Made by a program: the position numbers and the translations under genes. From NCBI GenBank assembly GCA_949825065.1, contig OX463841.1, forward strand, positions 21,633,381 through 21,697,380: a DNA stretch of 64,000 bases. Direction: 5' to 3'. Of the stretch, positions 55,985-64,000 are shown piece after piece. The notes under the pieces are model-generated. The model saw nothing but the letters and a program-made list of their open reading frames with translations, made no database searches and had not been told where the DNA came from. The stretch comes from Odontocerum albicorne. Its lineage: Eukaryota > Arthropoda > Insecta > Trichoptera > Odontoceridae. Position 1 is the first letter of the stretch, and every line of letters starts with the position of its first letter.

Positions 55985-57520
55985 TAATCCGTTTGCCTGA
56001 GGTTAATGATGCTGGAAGGGAATGAAGATGCTGATGAGATTATCGGCGTAATTGGCTTTCATACGAATAATATCTCATCCTTTAGATCACTTATGAGTGA
56101 TTATCGGCAACTAAAAATTATTCATCTGAACATACGCAGCTACGATAGGAACTTCGATGATTTTATTGTTTTCCTATGAGATCTAAATGCTGATTTTAAC
56201 TTGATTATTCTAACGGAGTGTTGGATCAAGGACAAGTTTCTGCCAAGGCACTTACACGGTTATAGCATACATAAATCTACACACAATATAACACAGAATG
56301 AGGGAGTTGTGGTATATGCAAAAAAAGATCTTGAGATTACTGTCACTGAAATAAGCGTCACTGCTGCTAATGTCAGTGTGTTGAGGATCCAACTGAATAT
56401 GCAGACTATAATTGCTGTTTATCGTCCTCCACACATGCATGATATTGAGTCCTTTTTGGTGGCTCTCGATCAATTGATTAGGCAAAGTTCTCGGGAGGTC
56501 GTGCTTGTGGCCTTGTGGGGGATGTGAACATTGATATATTGATGGAAGATCAGAGAAATACCTTGAATTACCTAGAGCTAATGACTTTTCATGGATTGAT
56601 TCCTTTTATCACGACTCCCACACGCGTGACTTTGGGCTCGGGTTCCTGCATTGATCACGCAATGGTGAAAACTCGGCAGAAGGCTAGAGCAGTAGTGTAT
56701 GAGACAACAATTACTGACCATTACGCAATTATATTGGGGTTTTCAGAGGGTGCGGGTAGACAAATAGGGATGGGCATGAAGAGAAAAAGAATCACGAGCA
56801 TACCAGAGCTCTTGCACTGTCTTGATTCGGAAAATTGGCAAGACACTCTCAAGTCTCATAATATAAATGAAGCTCTGGAGAGCTTTATTAATACTTCCAT
56901 ATCAACTCAACCACACAGACAATACACAGTAGAAGCAGAAGGTACACAAAACTCAAGCCTTGGATCACTGATGGATTGATTTATTGTATACGCAAAAGAG
57001 ATCGTCTGCACCGAGAACTCAAGACATGCAGTGATCACAGTCAATAACATTTTACAAACAATACAGGAATACATGCAAGAAACTCATCCAAAAGGCAAAG
57101 GAAAGTTACTATAGAGCAAAGATTGAAGCCTCAAACAATGATCAAAAGATAATTTGGAGTGTTATCAAGGACATCACCGGTACAGTGAGAGAGAGAAATG
57201 CCCCTTCTACATTAAACATTGATGGCACAAAAATATCATTAACACAGGAACCACAAAAGTTTTATAGTGGCATTAACGAATATTTCGCCAATGTAGGCAA
57301 TAATCTCGCACGTAACATACTTGATAGGAACGAAACGACGGAACAGTCATTGAATGTGTATTCTTCATTTTTTAAAAGTACTCGAATATACCTTTTATCT
57401 GACGCCAACGTCGGAAAAAGAAGTTCTAGCTACTATTAACACACTTTTTTCGCAAATTGTGTATATTTCTTGTCATGTGTAATAATAAAATAAAATAAAT
57501 AAAATAAATAAATAAGCATA
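55985..57520 (+). pseudogene. Jockey/CR1-like LINE: endonuclease, RT core deleted
   Basis: The AP-endonuclease domain is nearly whole: IHLNIRSYDRN (about 56120), IILTECWI, VVVYAKKDL, IIAVYRPPH, GDVNIDIL, SGSCIDHAMV and TDHYAI. These match the L-N-x-R-S, T-E-x-W, Y-R-P-P, G-D-x-N and S-D-H steps of LINE endonucleases, which nick target DNA for priming. Then comes the linker (WITDGLI-like to 56990, then frameshifted KAKESYYRAKIEASNN), FYSGINEYFANVGN and the start of the reverse transcriptase N-terminal region, which breaks off near 57435 and joins the 3' end with a (TAAA)n tail at 57480-57515. In-frame TGA at 56177-56179, and frameshifts near 56515 and after 56979. It is an internal-deletion copy rather than the usual 5' truncation. 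Confidence 0.85.
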
Positions 57521-57583
57521 TCTAAAAATGTTTAGAATTGTATTAGGAAACAAATGAATGAGAGACACCTTACTATATCGTGG

Positions 57584-57788
57584 TATTATACTTTCACAGA
57601 ATAAAGTGAAACCTGATGGGCCTATTGATACGTGGCAATCTATTCTAATCAATCTTAAGTATAAAAACCTTAAGTAAAAACCAGACTAGAACCCTTTTTT
57701 AATAAAATGTGAGTACCGACGGGAATCGAAACCGTAGTCCCCGGGTTGTAAGACAATCGTCTTGTCAACAAGGTCACGGAGGTCGTTA
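57584..57788 (-). repeat. SINE-A, full length, reverse
   Basis: In reverse: AACGACCTCCGTGACCTTGT, TGACAAGACGATTGTCTTAC, GGTTTCGATTCCCGTCGGTA, TCTAGTCTGGTTTTTACTTA, AGATTGCCACGTATCAATAG and the GTGAAAGTATAATACC end. It was inserted just past the LINE (TAAA)n tail. Confidence 0.8.
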
Positions 57789-58659
57789 CTATATTTTATC
57801 TAAATAAACGACATCTTGTTCTAAAAATTAAATTGGCTTATGATGATGGCCGACGTTTCGAAGAAGTTTCAGCATTCATCCTCTGGGTGTTGTCAAAAAA
57901 ACATTACCGAATATAGTAAGTGCGCAAGATGCACCCTCCTAGCCAACCGTACTCGCAACCGAAACTTTAGCACGATTTTGCCCCGTGTTTCATAAACATA
58001 CAAACAACATCAACGAAAATGATGGAATGCAACTTAAGTCTTCATGGGTTCCTTTTTTTTAAAGATGCAGACAACAATACAAGTAATTTAATTTGAAATT
58101 GCCGTATCGAAAATGTCGCGATTATGTTTATGTTGTGGTAGTGAGAGCGGGCGGTTGATCAGACCAAACACGTGTTCACGTTGCGGTTATGAGTGTTTAT
58201 TGCGTGCTTACTATAGTCGATATTGTTTTTTTTATATTGCCCGAAGAATGAAAGTTGTAAAGCCTTCGAAAAGTCTGTCATCATTTAAGCTAACTCAACA
58301 CGATAACAAGTTCGAAAAATATTTTAAAACCAGTCGATAATTGCCGTGAAACTTTCGAATATTATTGTATAATGCGTAGTATTGGACAAAATAATTCTTC
58401 ATAACGGCCCATTATCTCCCACCAAGTTAGTCGGGAAAGCTCCCGTCGCCACTCACTCTACCGAAGCCCGACGTCTGGCGTCTGGTGACGTCACCCACTG
58501 ACGCTGGTACCCGATGTTTGCCGGAGATGTACGAGACAGCCGTCTCCTATGCACCGACTATACCATTATATTAAGTATTGCCAACAGTTAAATAATAATT
58601 GTAGAAATAAATATATTTTGAAAGATTCACAAACATTTTTATTTGTTTCAATGTTATAC
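57789..58659. other. No supported gene; short Cys-rich frame and G+C patch
   Basis: The frame 58113-58340 starts MSRLCLCCGSESGRL and has C-x-C-C and C-x-x-C-x-x-x-C clusters, vaguely zinc-ribbon like, but has no recognised relatives, no splice support and a low-complexity C-terminus. A G+C-richer stretch at 58410-58545 contains a TGACGTCA palindrome (58485-58492). The region may derive from an unrecognised element. Confidence 0.35.
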
Positions 58660-58865
58660 ATACATACCATCACGCCATTTCCCTGTCGGGGTAGGCAACG
58701 TGAATATAGTGCCAGCCTTTCTTATCTTCACACACACACACATCGTTAGCCTTTTCTACATCCATACACCTCCTATAACTTCTACTATATCTTTGACTTT
58801 TTACGTTTCTTTCTTTCAATTCCAATGTTATAAATACTTCAAACAAATCATGTATATTTATCAAA
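58660..58865 (-). pseudogene. LINE 3' end (AYPDREMA type), reverse
   Basis: In reverse the frame reads RSYRRCMDVEKANDVCVCED, then KKGWHYIHVAYPDREMA and a stop; the nucleotide end is GACAGGGAAATGGCGTGATG followed by GTATGTATGTAT. C-M-x-V-x-x-A-x-x-V-C-x-D-R-x-x-W-x-x-V-x-A-Y-P is the last segment of the LINE lineage also seen at 25050 and 31920. Only the final segment is present. Confidence 0.72.
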
Positions 58866-59572
58866 GGTTTCAGCTTTAACTTTGTGGTACCCTATATTAG
58901 GATATTCAATAATAGCTTTCTTCAAACGAAATGATCCACTCAATAAAAAATATCATAGACAATATATACTTTCTGTGAAACAAATGTAATAAACTGGGAT
59001 CATTCCCTTTGAAGGGATCCTTGTGAAATCTGGTAGATACACGTGTGGCGGGGATTAATGTAATTAATGGGAAAACAAAGTAATTATGCATTTTTAATCA
59101 AATCATGCATTATTTATTCAATTATTTTTGGTATTTAATAAAATTAAGGAAACAATTGAGAAAAAAAAAGTTATATTCCAGCACGCCATCATTTGATATC
59201 AAGAGTTTCGCATTACGACTTACATAATATCCCTAAATCTACTTCCACTAATTGGTAATATATAAATGAAAAAAAAACTTTTAAAATATCCAATGTAAAT
59301 ACAAATTCGTTCATATCTATTTAAAAATGTCTGAACAGACATTTGAATGTTATGGTTTTTTTCCGTAATAAAAAACAATCTATAAGCACATACAAAGGTG
59401 CATTATAAATAACTCAAAACATGTAAAACGTGCTCTATACTTTTGTACGTTATACTAATATTCTGTTATAATTTTTCTTTTCAGTTTTCCCATTTAAAAT
59501 ATGAAAAATGTTTTATCCACTGTTTCCCGCTTAAATTTTAAAATATGTTTCATTAATTGCTTCCATTGGCAG
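58866..59572. other. Intron 3 end; SINE-like block near 59030
   Basis: The block GGCGGGGATTAATGTAATTA near 59049 matches the body of the SINE-like copy at 3581-3740. The rest is A+T-rich and leads into the sushi exon acceptor. Confidence 0.4.
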
Positions 59573-59749
59573 CTGTGGGGTGCGTAACGCCGGCAGCGCC
59601 GCGTGACGGCTACCTCGTGTACCGCGATGGCGGGCGCGCTCACTACATGTGCTGTGTTGGACACGCGTTTCCTGATACTCGCAAGCGGGAGCGTACCGTG
59701 CACTGCTTGAGGGACAACTCTTGGAGCGAGATCTTACCTCACTGCACCA
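59573..59749 (+). CDS. Host exon: sushi (CCP) domain
   Basis: The acceptor is CTTCCATTGGCAG ending at 59572 and the donor is GTAAGT at 59750. The 177-nt exon is phase 1 to phase 1. It reads VGCVTPAAPRDGYLVYRD, GGRAHYMCCVGHAFPD, TRKRERTVHCLRDNSWSE and ILPHCTS. It has the four sushi cysteines (GCV, YMC, VHC, PHC; an additional Cys follows the second), the G-Y after the first and the W between the third and fourth. Sushi domains are about 60-residue extracellular protein-binding modules; one exon encodes exactly one domain. G+C content is far above the flanks. The open phase at the donor shows the gene continues downstream, beyond the window. Confidence 0.93.
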
Positions 59750-60359
59750 GTAAGTAATATAACTTAGTTGCTTCTGTCACGTGGTGATAAGTCATAATAA
59801 ATTATATTAAAACACATGTGGAGAAAAGGTGGTTCAAAACAATGGTGTGTTTTTGTGTTAAGTTACTTGTAATGTGATTCCGTTTGCTAAGTGTCTTTTA
59901 CAAATTTCAAATCCATGTGTTTTTTACTATTTATTGTTTAATCTAATTGGCGCCATTTTCGATCAAAATGGATTTTCGGTGATTTTTTATATAATATACA
60001 GATGGGTTTCTACTTAGAAAATATTCTAGTAATAATAAGTAAAATAAATGCAAAATTGAGTACATAACTAAAGTTCTGACTGCAATTTTGTGCATTGTAC
60101 TATTTATTTATTTTTATTATCTATTATGTCTTATTGTAGGAATCCATTTATATTATGTTTTAAATAATATAACCATAAATATTTTTATATTAACAACAAA
60201 TTATTTGTTTTTTGCTCCCTCTTTTCTTGGAAAGATATCAGTTAAAATATTTATCCATATCCTTGACGTTGCAAAATCAACTGCGCTCCCTTTTCGTGTC
60301 AACAATTAAATACTGCTAGCTTGCTCTCTTTATCCTTATCCCCTAGGAGTAAACTCTTC
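59750..60359. other. Intron after the sushi exon, nothing recognised
   Basis: A+T-rich. The open frame 60088-60309 is hydrophobic low-complexity without a recognised domain. Confidence 0.4.
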
Positions 60360-60565
60360 ACTCTAAAATAAACCACTTCATCAAAAAGGACAACACTCCA
60401 TCCCTCGCATGTTTATATTGCAAACCTGAATTATTCCCGAAGTGCCTTCACTTATCCAGATGTCCTAGTACATCTGCTATATTCCTTTTGTTCCTCGATT
60501 GTTGCTCTCCCGTTTTTGTAGCGAAAGGACGTGTTAGTACGTCTCCCTTTTAGTGTTTGTAACTT
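60360..60565 (+). pseudogene. Possible LINE C-terminal Cys-knuckle remnant
   Basis: The translation reads INHFIKKDNTPSLACLYCKP, then LSRCPS. The spacing of C-x-x-C and a later C-P resembles the Cys-rich end of I/Jockey-type LINE proteins (as at 37745-38046), but only a few positions fit. Confidence 0.3.
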
Positions 60566-61029
60566 GTCGGTGAGTTTTTATATCTTTTGTATCTATTTTT
60601 AAAAATACATTTTGACGGAAATTAATTAAACAAATTTTTACATACATTTCCGCTCTACTGAAAGCTTCGATGTTATTTTTAATACAATAACCCTTGGAAC
60701 ATTGAATGCATTATTATTATTTTATACTCTTTCGGTTGTTGTTTGTGAGACAGTTTATAAATTATGGATAAAATCTGCCAAATTGAAGTGTTATCGATAT
60801 CAGAATTACATAATTGTATATTTGATAACATAATCTAAAATATAAGTGGTTTTTATTACTTATTTTGCTGAATCAAATATTTTGATTAGTTTTGTGGGAA
60901 TTTTAAATATTTTAATTTTAGAAATTATATGATAACATATTAGTACTCATACAAAATATAGTGTATGCAGAAACATCTAGTCTTATTTATGTGATTTCAT
61001 GGTTAAATTTTGCTATAAAAATAAAATTG
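60566..61029. other. A+T-rich intron, nothing recognised
   Basis: No coding pattern. Confidence 0.4.
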
Positions 61030-61545
61030 TTCTCCATATACTCGTAAGTCTAAAAAATCACTTCATATAATTTCAAAGAATCCACATATACGTATGTCTA
61101 AAACAATCATTCTTGATACGTCTAAAAATAATTCAGTATACGTCTAAAAATGTTTACATGTATAACAATCTCCGTGGCCTACTTGCTGAGACGTTGGACT
61201 GCTACCTGAGGGCTTCGGGTTTGATATCCGATGATTCACGAAAAAAAGGGTCCCAGTCTTATAAAATAGTTCGATTGGTAACAATACTCGCGTTTGCTTG
61301 GCGTGTGTGAGTTTTGTTGCATCTTTAATTGCAGCAGTATTGTCAAAACTTACTCCAGTGGTTCTAATGCCCAAATACTCGAATAATGGGGCCGAATACT
61401 ATGTTGTTTCTCGGCCACGCTCTTCTATACGTCCAACACCATTTCGCTTTAGAGGTGCACCATACGAATGAATGAAAAAATTATTCCAAACACATATGTC
61501 TAAAAATAATTCCGTTTAAGTCTAAAAAAACCTTTCATATAAGGG
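61030..61545 (+). repeat. Irregular TCTAAAAA array split by a SINE-B
   Basis: Blocks with TACG/TATG followed by TCTAAAAA and then ATCA/ATTC occur near 61045, 61095, 61120 and 61142 and again near 61498 and 61520. The SINE-B copy at 61166-61470 lies between the two groups, so it inserted into an older degenerate array. Confidence 0.55.
61166..61470 (+). repeat. SINE-B, full length, forward
   Basis: The head AATCTCCGTGGCCTACTTGC, TGAGACG and CGGGTTTGATATCCGATG is followed by AAAAAAAGGGTCCCAGTCTT, TCGATTGGTAACAATACTCG, GTGTGTGAGTTTTGTTGCAT, CAGCAGTATTGTCAAAAC, TCCAGTGGTTCTAATGCCCA, and ends GGTGCACCATACG. This is the best forward copy of the family. Confidence 0.75.
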
Positions 61546-61607
61546 GTGAAGTGTAGTCATTGTTTGATTGTGGAACCACATTTTTTTAATTATCTAGTAT
61601 AAACACT

Positions 61608-61665
61608 ACTGGTGTTAGTCAACTGTATCAGAACAGGCACCTAGCCTAGTGAGACGGTTGATGAA
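61608..61665 (+). repeat. Second copy of the short repeat at 44595-44670
   Basis: GTGTTAGTCAACTGTATCAG and GCCTAGTGAGACGGTTGATG match the other copy closely. The flanks do not match beyond about 60 bp. Confidence 0.5.
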
Positions 61666-62059
61666 GTATTCAAATTGTAAACAGCGGAAATAATTTACAT
61701 AAAATGGAAAACCTTTGTACTTGCTGATAATGCAAATCAAGGAATAAGATAGCGCTGTTTCGTGACACCTGACACTCGAAATACGCTCTAATGATTTGTA
61801 ATTGGCATCTACTAAGCGTTATTAAAGGAATTCAGTCAGATGAAAAAAAGTCTAAAAGAAAAATCCTTCGAAAAGTGAATATGTCAGGAATCTAAAACGG
61901 GACGCCTGGGTGCTAAGAAAGCGTGCTTACTACTAGGTCATATCGATTGTTATAAATCCTTAAAAGGTTAAACGTGACTTATGTTAGACCTTTTTTGCAT
62001 TTAAACGTTTAAATAGTGGTACAATTATTTCATGTATATTTTAATTATATTGTAGGTTT
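61666..62059. other. Intron or flank; tRNA-like remnant
   Basis: The minus strand at 61885-61955 resembles a tRNA-like SINE head (TGACCTAGTAGTAAGCACGC, then TTTTAGATTCCTGACA). No coding pattern. Confidence 0.35.
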
Positions 62060-62262
62060 TATACCTTCGTTGTATCCAGTACAAACTAACGGGTTTATTA
62101 TCACGTGGTAATTTTTCCAACCAACCAGAAATATATTAAGAAGTCTTAGTGAAAACCAAACGGGAATTCCTTATTTGAAAAAAAAAATGGGGACCAACGA
62201 CAAACGAACTCATAAACCCCGGGTTGGAAGACATACTTCTTACCAACTAGACCATGAAAGAT
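62060..62262 (-). repeat. SINE-A, full length, reverse
   Basis: In reverse: TTTCATGGTCTAGTTGGTAA, GAAGTATGTCTTCCAACCCG, GGGTTTATGAGTTCGTTTGT, GGAATTCCCGTTTGGTTTTC, ACTAAGACTTCTTAATATAT, TTCTGGTTGGTTGGAAAAAT and a TACCACGTGATAATAAACCC hairpin, then ACAACGAAGGTATAAAAC. Confidence 0.78.
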
Positions 62263-62344
62263 ATCTTATTAAATTTTGCTAATTATTGCATACTTATTCA
62301 CGACCTCACTTGTCTTACAACACAAGGATTACGGTGTCGACTTC

Positions 62345-62480
62345 CGTTAGTACCCATTTTTTTTTAAATGTTCCAGTCTGGTTTTCACTTAAAGCCTCAC
62401 ACTTTTTTGGTTGGTTGTAAGAGATTGTCGTACGGCAACAAAGCGCCAGGTTTTACTGTATACAACGAAAGTGTAATAGA
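62345..62480 (+). repeat. SINE-A body and tail, forward
   Basis: TTCCAGTCTGGTTTTCACTT, AAAGCCTCACACTTTTTTGG, TTGGTTGTAAGAGATTGTCG, TACGGCAACAAAGCGCCAGG and ACAACGAAAGTGTAATAG are the SINE-A parts without the head. It faces the reversed copy at 62060-62262 about 80 bp away. Confidence 0.75.
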
Positions 62481-63030
62481 GTAGTTCGCCACATATAAAT
62501 ATCGAGATTATTTTAATTTTAGTAGTTTTTGATAAAATTGTGTATAAAAATATAAGGTACATTGCTCGACTGACCAAATCAAAACATAATACTAAGGAAG
62601 AAATTTCTATATTTATAAATTATCTTACGGATGCGGCAATCGTACTTCCTTCGGGATATCTCTCGGGTACAGATAATTGGGTTCTCAAAATTGTTTCTAG
62701 GAAAAATCCCAAGGCCCCTACTTAATGATATCCGTCAATTGGTCATCTGGAGAATTTCCAAAAAGTTTCGAATCAACGAGAATATTAAGTTAAGGTAAAA
62801 TTCCAGTGCTCTAATTTATGTACACTTGTTAAACTTAAGTGGATCGACGCAAAATAATTCGGCTGATGTTTGATTCAAATTCATCGGAGGTTAATAAATA
62901 TTCAGCGTACAGTTGCTTATATAAATGTTAAGCGGTATCCATTAACGCGGTTTATTTTGTTATACAACTGTAAGAGTGACTACAGTTACAATGGAAGATC
63001 CATTAGATAATTTAAATATATTGGGTGTTA
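62481..63030. other. No gene recognised
   Basis: The open frames 62540-62725 and 62976-63194 have no recognised domain; the latter runs into the mariner end. Confidence 0.4.
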
Positions 63031-64000
63031 ACGTAAGTTGTGTCCGTTTTTTTCTAAATGAAAATAACAAGAGGACACAACAAAAAAAATACAACGAAGT
63101 AGTCAATAATGTATTCTCCTTCATCATTTACAACTTCTTGCCAACGTTCTACAAGTTTTTCAATGCCTGTGCGATAAAAACCATCCGGTCTTGACTCGAG
63201 GAATTCGTCCAACCATGTCCGCAATTCAACGTCATTATTGAAGGAAACGCCGCGTAAATTGTTCGAAAGCGACCGGAAAAGGTGAAAACCGACGGTGCGA
63301 GGTCTGAAGAATATGGAGGGTACGGCAGGACTTCCCAAACAATCGTTTGAATGGCATTTTTCGTAATGTTGGCGAATGAGGGCGGGCGTTATCGTGCTGC
63401 AGAATAACGCCATATTGCCGATCTGGCCTTTTTTGTTGAATTGCAGTGTTGAGCCGCTGCATTTGCAGAATGTATAGCTCCGCGTTGACTGTCTGATTGC
63501 GTTCAAGTATCTCGTAATGGATGACGCCTTGCCAATCCCACCAGATGCAAATCATCGTCTTGCGCGGATGCAAACCTTGTTTCGCTCTGGTCGTTGCTTG
63601 TTGACCATAACTCACCCATTATTTCCGTTTCTTCATATTTACATAAAGGCACCATTTTTCATCACTAGTAATGATGCGGCAAAGGAACCTTTGCTTGTGG
63701 CCATGCGTAGCTCGATGACGCGCGAGCAAATCAGCAGAAATTGTCGAACGTTGATTTTTGTTGTTTTCACTCAAAACATGTGGAACCCAATCGCCGAATT
63801 TCTGGCCTTTTTCCATTGATTTAAGATAGTGGTATACAGTAATGTGACTACAATTCATCTGCTCAGCCAATTCTACGGTGGTTTGAAGGGGATCTTCATG
63901 AATAATATGGTTTAAGCGGTCCTCATCGAAGTCCACTGGTCGTCAGGAATGCTCCATGTCTTTTAGGTCGAAATTACCGTCTTTGAAACGCAAAAACCAT
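63031..64000 (-). mobile_element. Mariner element, cut by the window end
   Basis: The right-hand transposon end (in element orientation) is near 63031, where AGTTGTGTCCGTTTTTTTCT follows a TA. The transposase frame fills the rest to the window end on the minus strand; the 5' end of the element lies beyond 64000. About 970 bp of an expected 1.3 kb is present. Confidence 0.82.
63074..64000 (-). pseudogene. Mariner transposase, frameshifted, N-terminus off window
   Basis: In reverse, the sequence enters with WFLRFKDGNFDLKDMEHS (second half of the first helix-turn-helix domain), a stop, then PVDFDEDRLNHIIHEDPLQT, the second helix-turn-helix (LAEQMNCSHITVYHYLK), SEKNN-like linker and CRIITSDEKWCLYVN with the first catalytic Asp. 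A stop after MKKRK (63619) is followed in frame by a WDWQGVIHYEIL block and LQHDNARPHS with the second Asp. A frameshift near 63330-63380 moves to the C-terminal frame FHLFRSLSNNL, FYRTGIEKLVERWQEV and DEGEYI. The SPDLAPSD motif is damaged (SPAVPSIFF in one frame). Inactive, moderately old. Confidence 0.88.

Larger units (their letters stand above)
18874..59749 (+). other. Partial host gene: lectin-like, CUB and sushi exons
   Basis: Four exons chain in one phase: 18874-18977, 38165-38332, 41586-41783 and 59573-59749. Each donor leaves one base of a split codon and each following acceptor supplies two, so all three junctions are phase 1. Exons 2, 3 and 4 are multiples of 3 (168, 198 and 177 nt), the symmetric 1-1 class typical of shuffled extracellular modules. 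Introns are about 19.2, 3.3 and 17.8 kb and filled with repeats. The first exon starts mid-domain and the last ends in an open phase, so the gene continues beyond both. The domain set indicates an extracellular adhesion or recognition protein. I do not recognise the specific ortholog. Confidence 0.85.

Overview
The window reads as nuclear DNA from an animal, most likely an insect. It is strongly A+T-rich, has long introns with GT/AG borders, extracellular CUB and sushi modules, and a dense load of mariner, hAT, RTE-type and Jockey/CR1-type elements plus tRNA-derived SINEs. There is no operon, phage, CRISPR or bacterial feature. I cannot name the species. A run of exactly 200 N at 836-1035 is an assembly gap.

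One host gene is supported, on the plus strand and incomplete at both ends. Four exons join in a single consistent reading phase: 18874-18977 (end of a SUEL/RBL-lectin-like domain), 38165-38332 and 41586-41783 (the two halves of one CUB domain), and 59573-59749 (one sushi/CCP domain). The introns are 19.2, 3.3 and 17.8 kb. The order lectin-like, CUB, sushi indicates a secreted or cell-surface multidomain adhesion or recognition protein. Earlier exons lie before 18874 and later ones after 59749. About 0.6-1.0 kb before the CUB exon lie several decayed tandem copies of that same exon.

Everything else is mostly transposon debris. Two nearly complete but broken hAT elements, each with a perfect 8-bp target duplication, occupy 7731-10320 and 14427-16947. 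Five mariner copies lie at 17694-18354, 25634-26510, 45141-45692, 53344-53876 and 63031-64000; all are deleted, frameshifted or cut by the window end. A Jockey/CR1-like LINE lies at 55985-57515, with its endonuclease but without its reverse transcriptase core. At least a dozen LINE 3' ends are scattered through the window. Two tRNA-headed SINE families (here SINE-A and SINE-B) occur in both orientations, and SINE-A shares its 3' hairpin tail with a LINE in the same window. Three fold-back MITE families are also present.

The window is also rich in minisatellites: 68 bp x 14, 62 bp x 5, 95 bp x 10, 43 bp x 3, 91 bp x 3 and 47 bp x 11, plus perfect or near-perfect duplications of 175 and 102 bp. 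The most unusual diffuse signal is the 8-mer TACGAGTA (or TACTCGTA). By eye it occurs about 25 times, roughly ten times more than composition predicts, and its shape would fit excision footprints of a TA-targeting transposon. I found no new multi-gene system; the findings below are genomic curiosities rather than a pathway.
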